From the NCBI GenBank assembly GCA_016874735.1, contig VGTI01000005.1, positions 95,564 to 159,563 on the forward strand: DNA of 64,000 nucleotides, written 5' to 3'. The stretch is from Deltaproteobacteria bacterium (GTDB lineage: Bacteria; Bdellovibrionota_B; Oligoflexia; Oligoflexales; CAIYRB01). The notes beneath the pieces were generated by a model that was not told the DNA's origin, searched no databases, and saw only the letters and a list, made by a program, of their open reading frames with translations. A program made the translations under genes and the position numbers. Shown here piece after piece: positions 33,553 to 42,729 of this stretch (positions within the stretch are counted from its first letter, which is position 1; every line of letters begins with the position of its first letter).

Positions 33553-35643
33553 ATGAGTCTGATTAGAGAAGTAACCGTCGGTGATAAGTTAATTAAGCTG
33601 GAGTTTCAGCGGTTTGCTAAGCAAGCCAATGGGTCCGTGATGGTCAGCTGTGGCGACACTCAGGTCCTAGTGACCGTGTGTGCTGCTGACGAGGTCAAAG
33701 AAGGCCAGGACTTCTTCCCGCTCACCGTCGATTATATCGAGAAGTTCTACGCAGCAGGCCGGATCCCCGGTGGATACATTAAACGTGAAACCAAACCTAG
33801 CGAGCGGGAAGCACTGATCAGCCGGGTGATTGACCGTCCTCTCAGGCCATCGTTCCCTGAGGAGTACATGTGCGACACCCAAATCGTGGCGACAGTGATG
33901 TCCTTCGATCCCCAGCACAACCCAGCTCCGCTCGCCCTGCTAGGTGCCAGTGCAGCGCTGATGGTCAGCGACATTCCGTTCAATGGTCCTGTCGCCTCGC
34001 TGCGGATCGGGCTCCATGACGGCAAGTTGATCTTGGACCCGCTGAATAACCAACCCTCTGACCTCGATCTCAACGTAGCCTGCCGTCCTGACGCCATCTT
34101 GATGGTGGAAGCCGGCGCCAACTTCTTGAGTGAAGAGCAAATGCTCAGCGCCATCACGACGGCACAGCAGTGGATGAAGCCGCTGTTCGACGTGCAACTC
34201 GAGGCGCAACGCTTGATTGGCAAGCCGAAGCGCACGGTCGTCAAGAAAGCTGTCGATGAAGCCCTGAAAGCCAAGGTGTACGCCGCTGCTAAAGGACCGA
34301 TCGCAGCTGGGTTTGCTGTGAGCGACAAGCAGGAGCGCAACAAGGCACTCAAAGCCGCCGGCAAGCAAGTGATCGAAGCCGTTGTTGGCGAAGGTGACGG
34401 ACCGGAAGTAAAGGGCGCTGTTAAGGGCATCCTTGAAGAGCTCAAGTACAACATGATGCGTAGCCAAATTCTCGATGAGAAGAGGCGTATCGGTGGTCGT
34501 GGCTTCCGCGACGTCCGTGACATCCTCTGTGAGACCCGGGTATTGCGTCGCCCTCACGGTTCATCGCTGTTTCAACGTGGCGAGACTCAAGCTGTGGCGA
34601 CCGTGACTTTAGGTGCCGGTGATGACGAGCAGCGTTTGGACTCCATTCACGCTGCTGACGAATTCAAAAGCTTCATGCTGCACTATAACTTCCCACCGTT
34701 CTCCGTTGGTGAAGCTAAGCCCCTGCGCGGGCTGAGCCGTCGCGAGATGGGACACGGAGCTCTGGCCGAGCGTGCGCTCGCTCAGATCATCCCGACCAAG
34801 AACAAGTTCGGCTACACGGTTCGTCTCGTATCCGAAGTGCTTGAGTCCAATGGTAGTTCCTCGATGGCAACCGTGTGCGCGGGCACCATGGCACTACTCG
34901 ACGCTGGCGTGCCAATCGTTGAGCCAGTAGCCGGTATCGCCATGGGCTTGATCAAAGAGGGCGACAAGTACGCCATCTTGACCGACATCCTTGGTGACGA
35001 AGACCACCTCGGTGACATGGACTTTAAAGTATGCGGCGGCGAGAACGGTATCACTGCTTTGCAGATGGATATCAAGATCGGTGGTCTATCGAATGAGATC
35101 ATGAGCGCTGCTCTGGAGCAGGCTAAAGAGGGCCGGCGTCACATTCTCGGCAAGATGCGCGCTTGTATTGCGCAGCCGAAGGAGCTGAGCGAATACGCGC
35201 CGCGGATCTTCCACCTGAAGATCCCAACTGATCGTATCCGTGACTTGATCGGCCCAGGCGGCAAGATGGTCAAGAAGATCGTGGCTGACACTGGCGTCAA
35301 GATCGACATCAGCGATGACGGCATGGTCAATATCGTATCGCCGGATGTAGTATCGGCTGAAGCCGCGAAATCAATGATCCGGACCGTGACTACCGATCCT
35401 GAGATCGGTGGCATCTATCTCGGCAACGTTAAGCGCATCGTTGATTTCGGTGCCTTCATCGAAATCAGGCCGGGCCAGGAAGGTCTTTGCCACATTTCCG
35501 AGCTGGAAGAGGGTCGCGTTAACAAAGTGACGGACGTCCTCAAGGAAGGCGAAGAAGTGATGGTTAAAGTCTTGGACATCGACCGCCAAGGCAAGATCAA
35601 GCTCAGCCGCCGTGGGGCCTTTGGTAAAAAACCAACGCCCTAA
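33553..35643 (+). CDS. pnp: Polyribonucleotide nucleotidyltransferase (PNPase)
   Basis: 696 residues: two RNase PH domains (about 10-215 and 310-545) around an all-alpha domain, then KH (about 552-610, [15 protein letters not shown]) and S1 (about 618-690, [18 protein letters not shown]). It is a trimeric 3'-5' phosphorolytic exoribonuclease, core of the degradosome. The second ATG (33553) is chosen because AGGA lies eight bases upstream; the first ATG at 33544 is too close to it. The 63-bp gap after rpsO suggests cotranscription. A strong hairpin follows. Confidence 0.97.
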   Translation: MSLIREVTVGDKLIKLEFQRFAKQANGSVMVSCGDTQVLVTVCAADEVKEGQDFFPLTVDYIEKFYAAGRIPGGYIKRETKPSEREALISRVIDRPLRPSFPEEYMCDTQIVATVMSFDPQHNPAPLALLGASAALMVSDIPFNGPVASLRIGLHDGKLILDPLNNQPSDLDLNVACRPDAILMVEAGANFLSEEQMLSAITTAQQWMKPLFDVQLEAQRLIGKPKRTVVKKAVDEALKAKVYAAAKGPIAAGFAVSDKQERNKALKAAGKQVIEAVVGEGDGPEVKGAVKGILEELKYNMMRSQILDEKRRIGGRGFRDVRDILCETRVLRRPHGSSLFQRGETQAVATVTLGAGDDEQRLDSIHAADEFKSFMLHYNFPPFSVGEAKPLRGLSRREMGHGALAERALAQIIPTKNKFGYTVRLVSEVLESNGSSSMATVCAGTMALLDAGVPIVEPVAGIAMGLIKEGDKYAILTDILGDEDHLGDMDFKVCGGENGITALQMDIKIGGLSNEIMSAALEQAKEGRRHILGKMRACIAQPKELSEYAPRIFHLKIPTDRIRDLIGPGGKMVKKIVADTGVKIDISDDGMVNIVSPDVVSAEAAKSMIRTVTTDPEIGGIYLGNVKRIVDFGAFIEIRPGQEGLCHISELEEGRVNKVTDVLKEGEEVMVKVLDIDRQGKIKLSRRGAFGKKPTP

Positions 35644-35670
35644 TCGACTTAAGATTGTTCAAACATAAGT

Positions 35671-35711
35671 GGCTACAGAGTTGCTCACGCAACTATGTAG
35701 CCATTCTTGTT
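35671..35711 (+). terminator. Intrinsic terminator after pnp
   Basis: The stem GGCTACA/TGTAGCC is extended inward by AGTTG/CAACT after one G-A mismatch; loop CTCACG (35671-35702). It is followed by ATTCTTGTT, a modest T-rich tail. It lies 28 bases after the pnp stop. Confidence 0.7.
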
Positions 35712-35796
35712 AAGGTCACTTGCATCAGCCTGGGCGAGAGTGATTTTATGTGAGGTGAGACACTCACAGCAGCAGCCGATACTGGAGCCCCCTTCT

Positions 35797-38700
35797 ATGC
35801 CCGCAACGATCGCTCCCCACAATCAAGAGCTACTTTTACTCTCTCAAGAGCGTGCGCGTCACTTACTCCAGTCAGATCCCGTACTGAGTAAGAGCGTCAC
35901 CATCCCGGCCTTGGTGAGCGAAATTCTGGGCAAGAGCAAAGTCGCTATCGATTTTGTGACCCATGCTTGCCGCGTTTATGCCGAGAGGCCAGCTCTAGGA
36001 TATCGCCAGCCTGGCGAACGCCATTTCCGCACTGTCAGCTACGGTGAGGTTTGGGAGCAAGCTTCAGGTTTAGCCTCCGGATGGAGTCACAGCGGCCTCG
36101 TAAGCACCGAGCATGCCGTTGGAATCCTGGGATTTGCCAGTCCAGAGTTTGTAATTGCCGAGCTGGCCTGTCTCTATTTGGGTGCCGTAGCGGTGCCTCT
36201 TCAAGCTCATATGCCAGCGAGTGACTTTGAATACATTATTAACGAAGCTGAGATCTCCTGCATGGTCGTGAGCTGGGAGCACCTACCATCTATACTCCGT
36301 GTGTTACCCAGATGCCCCTCTGTCAAAAGCCTGGTGCTGATTGACCTAGCCACCAGTGATCACCATGCCTCTGATGTTGTTCGGATACAAAAAGAGCTGA
36401 CGGACTCTGGAAGCAGCGTGCGACTGGCGACGATCAATGACGTCATTGCCCTTGGAGCATCTGAGGGCGTTATCCGCCCTTATCGTCCGTCGCCCGATAC
36501 CGACCCAACGGTCACCGTCATGTATACCTCTGGAAGCACTGGTAGGCCCAAAGGCGCGGTATTCCATGAGCGTCTGTGGGCCGCATATTGGCACAGCTCG
36601 ACGCGACTAGATCAAGGCGCAAACTTGCCCCTAGTTTACCTATCGTTTTCTCCCCTGAATCATATAGCAGGTCGCATCAGCGTCCTGCGTAGTTTTGTCA
36701 ATGGCGGCCTTATTCACTTTACGCAGAAGAGTGACATGTCGACGCTATTTGACGACTTTAGAGTAGCAAGACCGACGACCTTTTTCTTGGTACCACGCGT
36801 GTCGACCCTGATTTACCAGGAATTCCAGCGCGAAGTCATGCTACTGAGGGCTGAGGCTTCGAACTTGACAGACGTCTCTGACATCGAGAATCAGGTGATG
36901 GAGACCATGCGCTACAACTTTCTCGGTGATCGCCTTTTATCGGTTACAACAGGCTCAGCGCCAACAGCGCCAGTGATCCTGGATTTCCTCAAAAATACGT
37001 TTCTGGTTCCAGTCTTTAATACCTATGGTTCTACCGAGGGCGGGATTATTTCTGTTGATAATCGCCTACTGCGTCCAGCGGTAGAAGACTACAAGCTCGC
37101 CGACGTCCCAGAGTTAGACTACCGAACTACCGACAAACCTTATCCTCGTGGGGAACTCCACGTTAAATTACGCCATCATGTCCGTTACTATCTTAAGAAT
37201 GCCGCTGCGTCGGCAGAATTATTTGATCAGGATGGTTACCTACGTACTGGCGACATTGTCGAAGAACATGGACCTGACGAACTACACTGGATTGATCGCA
37301 AGAAGAATATTCTGAAGCTGTCACAAGGCGAATTTGTCAGCCTGTGGCGCCTAGAAAGTATTTACACGGGCGGTAACGGTCTCATCGATCAGATTTTCCT
37401 ATACGGTACGGGTATGCGTTCTTATTTACTCGCCGTCGTCGTACCAAATAGTGAGGCCCTAGCTAAATTGGACATCGCATCATCAGACGATGTAGCTATT
37501 AAAAGGGCAGTGCAATCCGAGATCAATCATATCGCAAAAATTGAATCACTTTTCCCTTACGAAATCCCGCGCGACGTTATCATCGAACGCAGCAGATTTA
37601 CGAAAGATGAGGGACTTGTAACCGAAAGCGGTAAACAGATCGCCGGTAAATTAAAAGCTCGCTACGCTGACGAACTAGAGCGCCTCTACGATCTACACGA
37701 CAATCAACAATTACTTGAGTTAGCAAAATTGCGGGCGGCATCGCAAGATTTAGACCTAGGGGTTAAAATCCTACGCGCCGTAGCAGCCACCCTTGGACTT
37801 CCCGAGCACGATCTTGATCAGACACACAGCTTCGCCAGCATTGGTGGTGACTCAATGAGCGCCGTACAGCTGAGTTCAACTCTGGAATCACTTTGTGCCA
37901 TTAAGGTGCCTGTGGGTTTAATTCTTAATCCCCATCAGTCGATCGCAAACCTCATCAAGCATTTAGATAACATGACGCAGACGGAGAGCCCGGATCGCCC
38001 AGGTGCGTTTAACGCCGTTCACGGCTCAACTCCGACTGAGGTTCTGGCTAAAGATCTGAGTATCGAGCGCTATTTTACGCGGGATGAGTTAGATGCCGGC
38101 CACTTGGCTCCGCTCACCGATTTGCCACCCGATCCAGCTGTGCTGCTTACGGGTGCTAACGGTTTCCTAGGTCGCTTTCTTGCCCTCGAGATGGCCTTGA
38201 AAGCGCATAAATCGCGACCCATTTACTGTGTCGTCCGCGCTCCCCATGATGCTGCCGCCAAAGATCGATTTATAGATAGTTTTGAAGGCGCCGATGACTC
38301 GTTAAGAAACAAGGTAACGAAACTCGTAGAGTCGAGGCGACTCATCCCCATTGCTGGTGACCTGATGCAACCTAAACTCGGTTGGTCGGAGGATCAATGG
38401 CAGTCGCTCACCACTGAGGTCGACATCGTGCTACACAATGGCGCCCTGGTAAACCATGCCTTCACCTACGAGCAACTATATGAGCCCAACGTACTTGGGA
38501 CGGCAGAAATTGTGCGCTTTGCAGTGGCCAAAAAAAGAAAACCACTAACCTTCGTCTCGAGTGTGGGTGTTGCCAGTTATCTGCCGCGGCATACGGTTGT
38601 CACTGAGGATGAGACTGCCAGCAGGCTATTCTCAGGAGTACCATTATTAGATACCTACGCCGCCGGATACGGCACAACCAAGTGGGCTGCCGAAATACTG

Positions 38701-39321
38701 CTAGAGCAAGCTGCGAGTAAATTTAACCTTCCCGTCACGACGGTACGCTGCGGCATGATATTGTCGCATACAAAGGAATCAGGGCAGATCAATAGCAACG
38801 ACTTTTTTAGCCGCCTCCTTTGCGGTCTAGTATATACCAAATTGGCGCCCGCCTCCTTTTATACGCACAATTCAAACTCAGAGGCCCACTTCGACGGATT
38901 ACCAGTAAATTTTGTGGCGGAGTCGATCGCTAGCTTTGCGCTAAAACCATCCGCTGGTTATTCGCTCTACCATTGTGTCAATGACCACCAGGATCGCGTA
39001 TCGCTTGATCAAATCGTCCAATGGGTAAGATCGGCAGGATACGATATCACCATGATCGCTGATTTTGACAACTGGTACCGTCGCTTTTCCGATCGCTTGC
39101 AGCAACTCCCTAGCCATAAACGCCAGCAGTCGCCGCTTCCCATTATCTATCAATGGGAACATCCGATTAACGCTAACGACGAAATACGCTTTGCCGGCGC
39201 TAACATGCGCAGTAAACGCGCACAACTCGGACTAGATGAGACAGTGCCACACATTACTGAGACTTTTATCCACAAGTGCCTACGTGATCTGCACAATCTT
39301 GAACTAATACCCGGTACTTAA
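35797..39321 (+). CDS. car: Carboxylic acid reductase (adenylation-PCP-reductase)
   Basis: 1174 residues, the normal size of bacterial CAR, which reduces a carboxylic acid to an aldehyde using ATP and NADPH. Adenylation domain about 20-640: P-loop YTSGSTGRPKG (243-253), NTYGSTEGG (408-416), YLRTGDIV and the hinge region with DRKKNILKLSQGE. Carrier domain: IGGDSMSAVQL with phosphopantetheine Ser686. Reductase domain from about 780: Rossmann motif TGANGFLG (785-792) and YGTTKWAAE holding the catalytic Tyr and Lys. The start ATG 35797 has GGAG nine bases before; a TTG 30 codons earlier is poor. It needs a phosphopantetheinyl transferase, not seen here. The natural acid is unknown; fatty acids are likely. 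Confidence 0.93.
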   Translation: MPATIAPHNQELLLLSQERARHLLQSDPVLSKSVTIPALVSEILGKSKVAIDFVTHACRVYAERPALGYRQPGERHFRTVSYGEVWEQASGLASGWSHSGLVSTEHAVGILGFASPEFVIAELACLYLGAVAVPLQAHMPASDFEYIINEAEISCMVVSWEHLPSILRVLPRCPSVKSLVLIDLATSDHHASDVVRIQKELTDSGSSVRLATINDVIALGASEGVIRPYRPSPDTDPTVTVMYTSGSTGRPKGAVFHERLWAAYWHSSTRLDQGANLPLVYLSFSPLNHIAGRISVLRSFVNGGLIHFTQKSDMSTLFDDFRVARPTTFFLVPRVSTLIYQEFQREVMLLRAEASNLTDVSDIENQVMETMRYNFLGDRLLSVTTGSAPTAPVILDFLKNTFLVPVFNTYGSTEGGIISVDNRLLRPAVEDYKLADVPELDYRTTDKPYPRGELHVKLRHHVRYYLKNAAASAELFDQDGYLRTGDIVEEHGPDELHWIDRKKNILKLSQGEFVSLWRLESIYTGGNGLIDQIFLYGTGMRSYLLAVVVPNSEALAKLDIASSDDVAIKRAVQSEINHIAKIESLFPYEIPRDVIIERSRFTKDEGLVTESGKQIAGKLKARYADELERLYDLHDNQQLLELAKLRAASQDLDLGVKILRAVAATLGLPEHDLDQTHSFASIGGDSMSAVQLSSTLESLCAIKVPVGLILNPHQSIANLIKHLDNMTQTESPDRPGAFNAVHGSTPTEVLAKDLSIERYFTRDELDAGHLAPLTDLPPDPAVLLTGANGFLGRFLALEMALKAHKSRPIYCVVRAPHDAAAKDRFIDSFEGADDSLRNKVTKLVESRRLIPIAGDLMQPKLGWSEDQWQSLTTEVDIVLHNGALVNHAFTYEQLYEPNVLGTAEIVRFAVAKKRKPLTFVSSVGVASYLPRHTVVTEDETASRLFSGVPLLDTYAAGYGTTKWAAEILLEQAASKFNLPVTTVRCGMILSHTKESGQINSNDFFSRLLCGLVYTKLAPASFYTHNSNSEAHFDGLPVNFVAESIASFALKPSAGYSLYHCVNDHQDRVSLDQIVQWVRSAGYDITMIADFDNWYRRFSDRLQQLPSHKRQQSPLPIIYQWEHPINANDEIRFAGANMRSKRAQLGLDETVPHITETFIHKCLRDLHNLELIPGT

Positions 39322-39326
39322 TTGAG

Positions 39327-39350
39327 GCGCCCTAGAGTGGTTTAGGGCGC
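39327..39350. terminator. Convergent hairpin between car and the lipoprotein gene
   Basis: Perfect 8-bp stem GCGCCCTA/TAGGGCGC with an 8-base loop. It starts six bases after the car stop and overlaps the stop codon of the opposing lipoprotein gene. There is no T-run, so it is a possible bidirectional terminator only. Confidence 0.45.
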
Positions 39351-40175
39351 TGAGAACACAGCGAAGGCCTGCTGAGCATCAGCAAATTTATCGAGCTCAA
39401 TACGCTTCAACCGCGTGATGTAGTCTCCAGCCCCCTCCTGCACGTACCAGGTGAGGTATGTGTTACCTTTTGAAGTAGCTAGTTTCTGAGTGATTTTCCT
39501 GAAGGCTCCGCTGTATCCGCTGAGCGATGTTGTGGTTGTGATACTTTGTACCTCACACGACGAGTATGACGGAACGTCTACGACTGCTCCATTGGCACTC
39601 GTAGCCTTTACCGTTACCTCGGGAGTCAGCGTGACCGTACGCCTAAAGAGTGGATCGGTGCCAATTATATCCCAGGACTTGCCGTCAGCGGACGCCGTCA
39701 CCGATATCTTGCCGGCACTGAGGTCGCCATTCACCGCAAGGCTAAACTCAACGCGACCCGATGGTGCACCAGACCCGTAAAGTGGCGATGCACAGCCGGT
39801 CATGGCTAAGTCTACAAGCGAGTTAGGGAGTCTGGTATTTTGGAGCATAGCATCATCAATCCTGCTGATTGGGCGAATGGACTTGATGGATTCCGTGCTA
39901 GTTTTTGAATTAATCGAAGCGACAGTCGCGGCACTCCCCATACCAGAGTCACTACTAATCACGGCGTCGCCTCGTTCAAAAAGTCCGTCAGTTGCTATGT
40001 CTTCCGTAGAATCATTCGGGAAGGCTTTTTTGGGCATCTGTGTGCGTGAATCACCACCACCGTCCTTGCCAGGCTTAAACCCGTTACCGACTTCCGTGCC
40101 TAAACTACAACCAACGCCGCTAAAGCATAGGCTTGTGAAAAATAAAGCATGGATCATCGGTTGGTGAAGTTTCAT
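39342..40175 (-). CDS. Lipoprotein of unknown function paired with TIGR02147 gene
   Basis: 277 residues with a signal peptide and lipobox SGVGC (about 19-23), so probably membrane-anchored. The mature part begins with a low-complexity Gly/Asp/Lys stretch; the C-terminal 150 residues are beta-rich, with two Cys (MTGCAS and SSCEV) that may pair. The family is unknown. Its ATG overlaps the stop of the TIGR02147 gene (ATGA), so the two are coupled. Such regulator-plus-exported-protein pairs recur in Bdellovibrionota and Fibrobacteres. Confidence 0.8.
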   Translation of the reverse strand: MKLHQPMIHALFFTSLCFSGVGCSLGTEVGNGFKPGKDGGGDSRTQMPKKAFPNDSTEDIATDGLFERGDAVISSDSGMGSAATVASINSKTSTESIKSIRPISRIDDAMLQNTRLPNSLVDLAMTGCASPLYGSGAPSGRVEFSLAVNGDLSAGKISVTASADGKSWDIIGTDPLFRRTVTLTPEVTVKATSANGAVVDVPSYSSCEVQSITTTTSLSGYSGAFRKITQKLATSKGNTYLTWYVQEGAGDYITRLKRIELDKFADAQQAFAVFSAP

Positions 40176-41062
40176 CCGTTCACCTTCCTCGTAACGGGGT
40201 ACATCTGCACATTGATTTGAATCACCGACTCGGGATCAGCTTCGGTGACGGTATGCACCGCCCAGCTATGGATGTCGCGTCGAAATTGTTTGATCCGTTC
40301 CTTGAGGGCCGGAACCGCCATCTCTGGTAGCATCACAGTCAAGGCGCCGAATTCACGCTCACTGATGTCCAAAGTGTCGATGGCATGTTTAGCCAAGTCG
40401 AGCATTTGCCGGTGGTAGTTGCGAATCGCCAGGCTGCGCATTTCGTCACTGGAAAATATCATGTTGTCGCTGGGTATCAGGCGGTCCCCATTACGCACCA
40501 CAAATCCTGCATCGATTAAAAAGCGCAGACCTTGACTGACTTCATTCACTGATGCGGCTCCGACCAAACGGCGCGAAATCCAATAGGGATCTTCGCGAAA
40601 CTCTGGTAGTGACACCATTTCCCGCAGCACGGGATACAACCAATGACTTAGATAAGTGACTTCATCGGCGTGGAGGTCACGTCGCTTAGCCTGCGGCGTG
40701 AGTTGCTGGAGGATCCGAAAACAGGCCTCCTTATCGCTGTCGTTCTTGGCCTGGTTCATCTGGACCAGCGTGGCAAAATAGGCGGCCATGGCACCTTTCA
40801 GATTGAGGCCCTGCACAAACTGATCGATGGCGCCTTGTCCTATATTACGCTCACCTTCGATCACTAACTTTAAGGTGTTGGGAGCTGAAAAGCCCGCTGC
40901 TTTAGAGAAGGCCCGGTAACTATAGCCCCGATGGCTAGCCTTCTTAAACTCGTAAAAGTCCCGAAGATAGACCCGGTAGTCCATGTAGCCATAAACGGAC
41001 AGCGTCGCCTGCTCTCCTGATGAGCCAGCTTTCTGATTCCCGTTTTGACTCGCTTTCGCCAT
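40172..41062 (-). CDS. TIGR02147/DUF4423 family protein
   Basis: 296 residues. It begins its conserved part with YGYMDYRVYLRDFYEFKK, then a helix-turn-helix-like segment YSYRAFSKAAGFSAPNTLKLVIEGERNIG, and ends with AVPALKERIKQFRRDIHSW and an IQINVQMYPVT strand, all typical of TIGR02147. These are thought to be transcription factors; targets are unknown. GGAG precedes the ATG. An 8-bp inverted repeat (41065-41109) covers the leader, compatible with autoregulation. Coupled to the lipoprotein gene downstream. Confidence 0.88.
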   Translation of the reverse strand: MAKASQNGNQKAGSSGEQATLSVYGYMDYRVYLRDFYEFKKASHRGYSYRAFSKAAGFSAPNTLKLVIEGERNIGQGAIDQFVQGLNLKGAMAAYFATLVQMNQAKNDSDKEACFRILQQLTPQAKRRDLHADEVTYLSHWLYPVLREMVSLPEFREDPYWISRRLVGAASVNEVSQGLRFLIDAGFVVRNGDRLIPSDNMIFSSDEMRSLAIRNYHRQMLDLAKHAIDTLDISEREFGALTVMLPEMAVPALKERIKQFRRDIHSWAVHTVTEADPESVIQINVQMYPVTRKVNG

Positions 41063-41064
41063 GG

Positions 41065-41109
41065 GGCCTGATCTCCATACTGCATTAGCGTATTCGGAAT
41101 AATCAGGCC
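41065..41109. promoter_or_regulatory. Inverted repeat upstream of the TIGR02147 gene
   Basis: GGCCTGAT at 41065-41072 and ATCAGGCC at 41102-41109 are perfect inverted copies 29 bases apart, just before the ATG. They may be an operator for the gene's own product or a leader hairpin that hides the SD. Confidence 0.4.
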
Positions 41110-41176
41110 AAAACTTGAGGGTTTTTTCTATATATTTGTTATTACTAAAAAAATACTGAGGGTGTGTATACAGGAT

Positions 41177-41899
41177 TTACTTGAGTAGGCGCAACCGCTC
41201 ACGGATGGTGTCAGCTAGTTTGGGGTCAAACTTTGGAGCTTCCAAAAACTTTTTGAGGCGCAGTAGCGACTTAGGAGGATTTTCCCGCGCAATTCCCTCT
41301 TGGATAGCCTTTGGCGCATCAACGTTCGGGTCCACGGCTAACCCGAATTCCACTTCGGTTGCCTTGTCGTTACCGTCGACTGGCGTAAGCCGAATATTTA
41401 CCACCATCTTTTTCACCCGGACATATTCCGACTTCACGGGAACTTTATCGTCGACCGAGACAGCCTTAAACACGATTTGCGGCGCGGAGCCTGGCTTCTC
41501 CCGATCGATATTCATCACGGCTTTTACGGCAAAATCTCGCTTCGATAGGGGCCACGGAGCTTTATTGATGCCATAAATCACATTAAATTGATCTGCGAGA
41601 GACGTCTTGGGATCGTGCGACACTTTACGCTCAATCTCCTGACTCTCCACACAGCCCTCGATCCAATTGGCAAAGTTTGACCCCTCGATCAGCGTAGCTG
41701 CGGTCGTGGCCATATCAGAGGGGACCACCATACTACTCAGAAACTCCGTAACTCCGGCCTCACTCGACGCCTTGCTGTATACAGCAACTCCGTCGATTTC
41801 CCCAGAATGCTGCCAGGATTTATCCGGTGTACGCCCTAGGGCCGTCAACCCGAAGAATAGGGAGACTGAGGCAATGACTAGGCGGAAGTAAGGTTTCAT
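41177..41899 (-). CDS. Secreted START-domain (lipid-binding) protein
   Basis: 240 residues: signal peptide (about 1-23) and one START/polyketide-cyclase-like domain: SWQHSGEIDGVAVYSKA, ANWIEGCVESQEIERK, APWPLSKRDFAVKAV and VEFGLAVDP match the helix-grip START pattern, which binds a hydrophobic ligand in a cavity. An exported START protein is less usual than cytosolic ones. I chose ATG 41899 behind AGGGGA; a longer GTG frame overlaps the previous gene. It is the last gene of the ABC/LolA-like operon and probably handles the same lipid or lipoprotein cargo. Confidence 0.82.
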   Translation of the reverse strand: MKPYFRLVIASVSLFFGLTALGRTPDKSWQHSGEIDGVAVYSKASSEAGVTEFLSSMVVPSDMATTAATLIEGSNFANWIEGCVESQEIERKVSHDPKTSLADQFNVIYGINKAPWPLSKRDFAVKAVMNIDREKPGSAPQIVFKAVSVDDKVPVKSEYVRVKKMVVNIRLTPVDGNDKATEVEFGLAVDPNVDAPKAIQEGIARENPPKSLLRLKKFLEAPKFDPKLADTIRERLRLLK

Positions 41900-41910
41900 A
41901 TGGTCCCCTG

Positions 41911-42681
41911 TCACAACAAATTCTTGTCAAAAAGCTGTTTCTTCACCTTATCAGATTCAATCTCGACCTCGGTGATTTTTAATGCCGATGAATCACCAGA
42001 ATCCGCCATCTTCATGACTACCATCGTGGGAATCTGATAGCCCTTAACATCCTTGCGCTCGTCAATCATGAGCTCACGGATAAGTTTACCGTCTTTCGCA
42101 TAATATTCGACCTTGTCCACCGAGCTGTCACTGACGCGCACCACATTGACCAGATAAGCAAAGTCTGCATCCGCTGTATCGGGTACCGATTTGATACGAT
42201 AATGCGGTGCACCTTTGTAGTCTACTTCGCATTTAGCGCCTTCGCACAGGGCCTCGTGTTTGAAGTTTTTGGATCGCGCAAAATCAAGGTCGCCGTAGGA
42301 AAAATGAGATTGTACAAAGTACTGATCACCACCAGAATTAGCGACCCTTTTCGGAGCTCCTGAGCTGGTCTTAATCCAGCGATCGTCGTTACCTTTGCGC
42401 CTTGAGTGAGCTAGAATTTTCGTATTGTTCGGTTTTGTAAATTCGATGAGTGTGTGCTGCTCGTCATCGTTGACTTTCATACTCCAGCTCTTAAACGCCT
42501 TTTCAACCGACGACCCGCCCTTGCTAATGGTCAAGGTGACCACGGTAAAGACGCTGGCGGGGGTCTTCGTGTCGTTCAACTTCTTCATAATCTCATCGGC
42601 GTTAGGTTTAGCTTCGCCTGCAATCGAACTGCTAGAGATCAAGGACACCAAAAGACCCAACTTTAAGTCTAACCTACGCAT
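41911..42681 (-). CDS. LolA-like outer membrane lipoprotein-sorting family protein (copy 2)
   Basis: 256 residues with a signal peptide (about 1-22, ending IAG-EAK) and a LolA/LolB-like half-barrel (pfam17131-type). Typical segments are NADEIMKKLND, HTLIEFTKPNNTKILAHSRR and WIKTSSGAPKRV, with a late KVEYYAKDGKLIRELMI strand pair. It would carry lipid or acylated cargo through the periplasm. The pair CEGAKCEV may form a disulfide. GGAGG is behind the ATG. Immediately downstream of a FtsX-type permease, mirroring the first permease/LolA-like pair in the same operon. Confidence 0.85.
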   Translation of the reverse strand: MRRLDLKLGLLVSLISSSSIAGEAKPNADEIMKKLNDTKTPASVFTVVTLTISKGGSSVEKAFKSWSMKVNDDEQHTLIEFTKPNNTKILAHSRRKGNDDRWIKTSSGAPKRVANSGGDQYFVQSHFSYGDLDFARSKNFKHEALCEGAKCEVDYKGAPHYRIKSVPDTADADFAYLVNVVRVSDSSVDKVEYYAKDGKLIRELMIDERKDVKGYQIPTMVVMKMADSGDSSALKITEVEIESDKVKKQLFDKNLL

Positions 42682-42729
42682 AGTGCCTCCTTAACGATCC
42701 AAAACGATCGCCATGAAATAACAAACTGA

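Noticed and set aside
33940..34557. Two overlapping minus-strand frames inside pnp
   Set aside because: They mirror a strongly conserved PNPase; typical GC-driven shadows.
35797..39321. Considered as a fragment of a nonribosomal peptide cluster
   Set aside because: There is no condensation domain, and the order adenylation-carrier-reductase with full length fits a stand-alone carboxylic acid reductase; the neighbours are unrelated.
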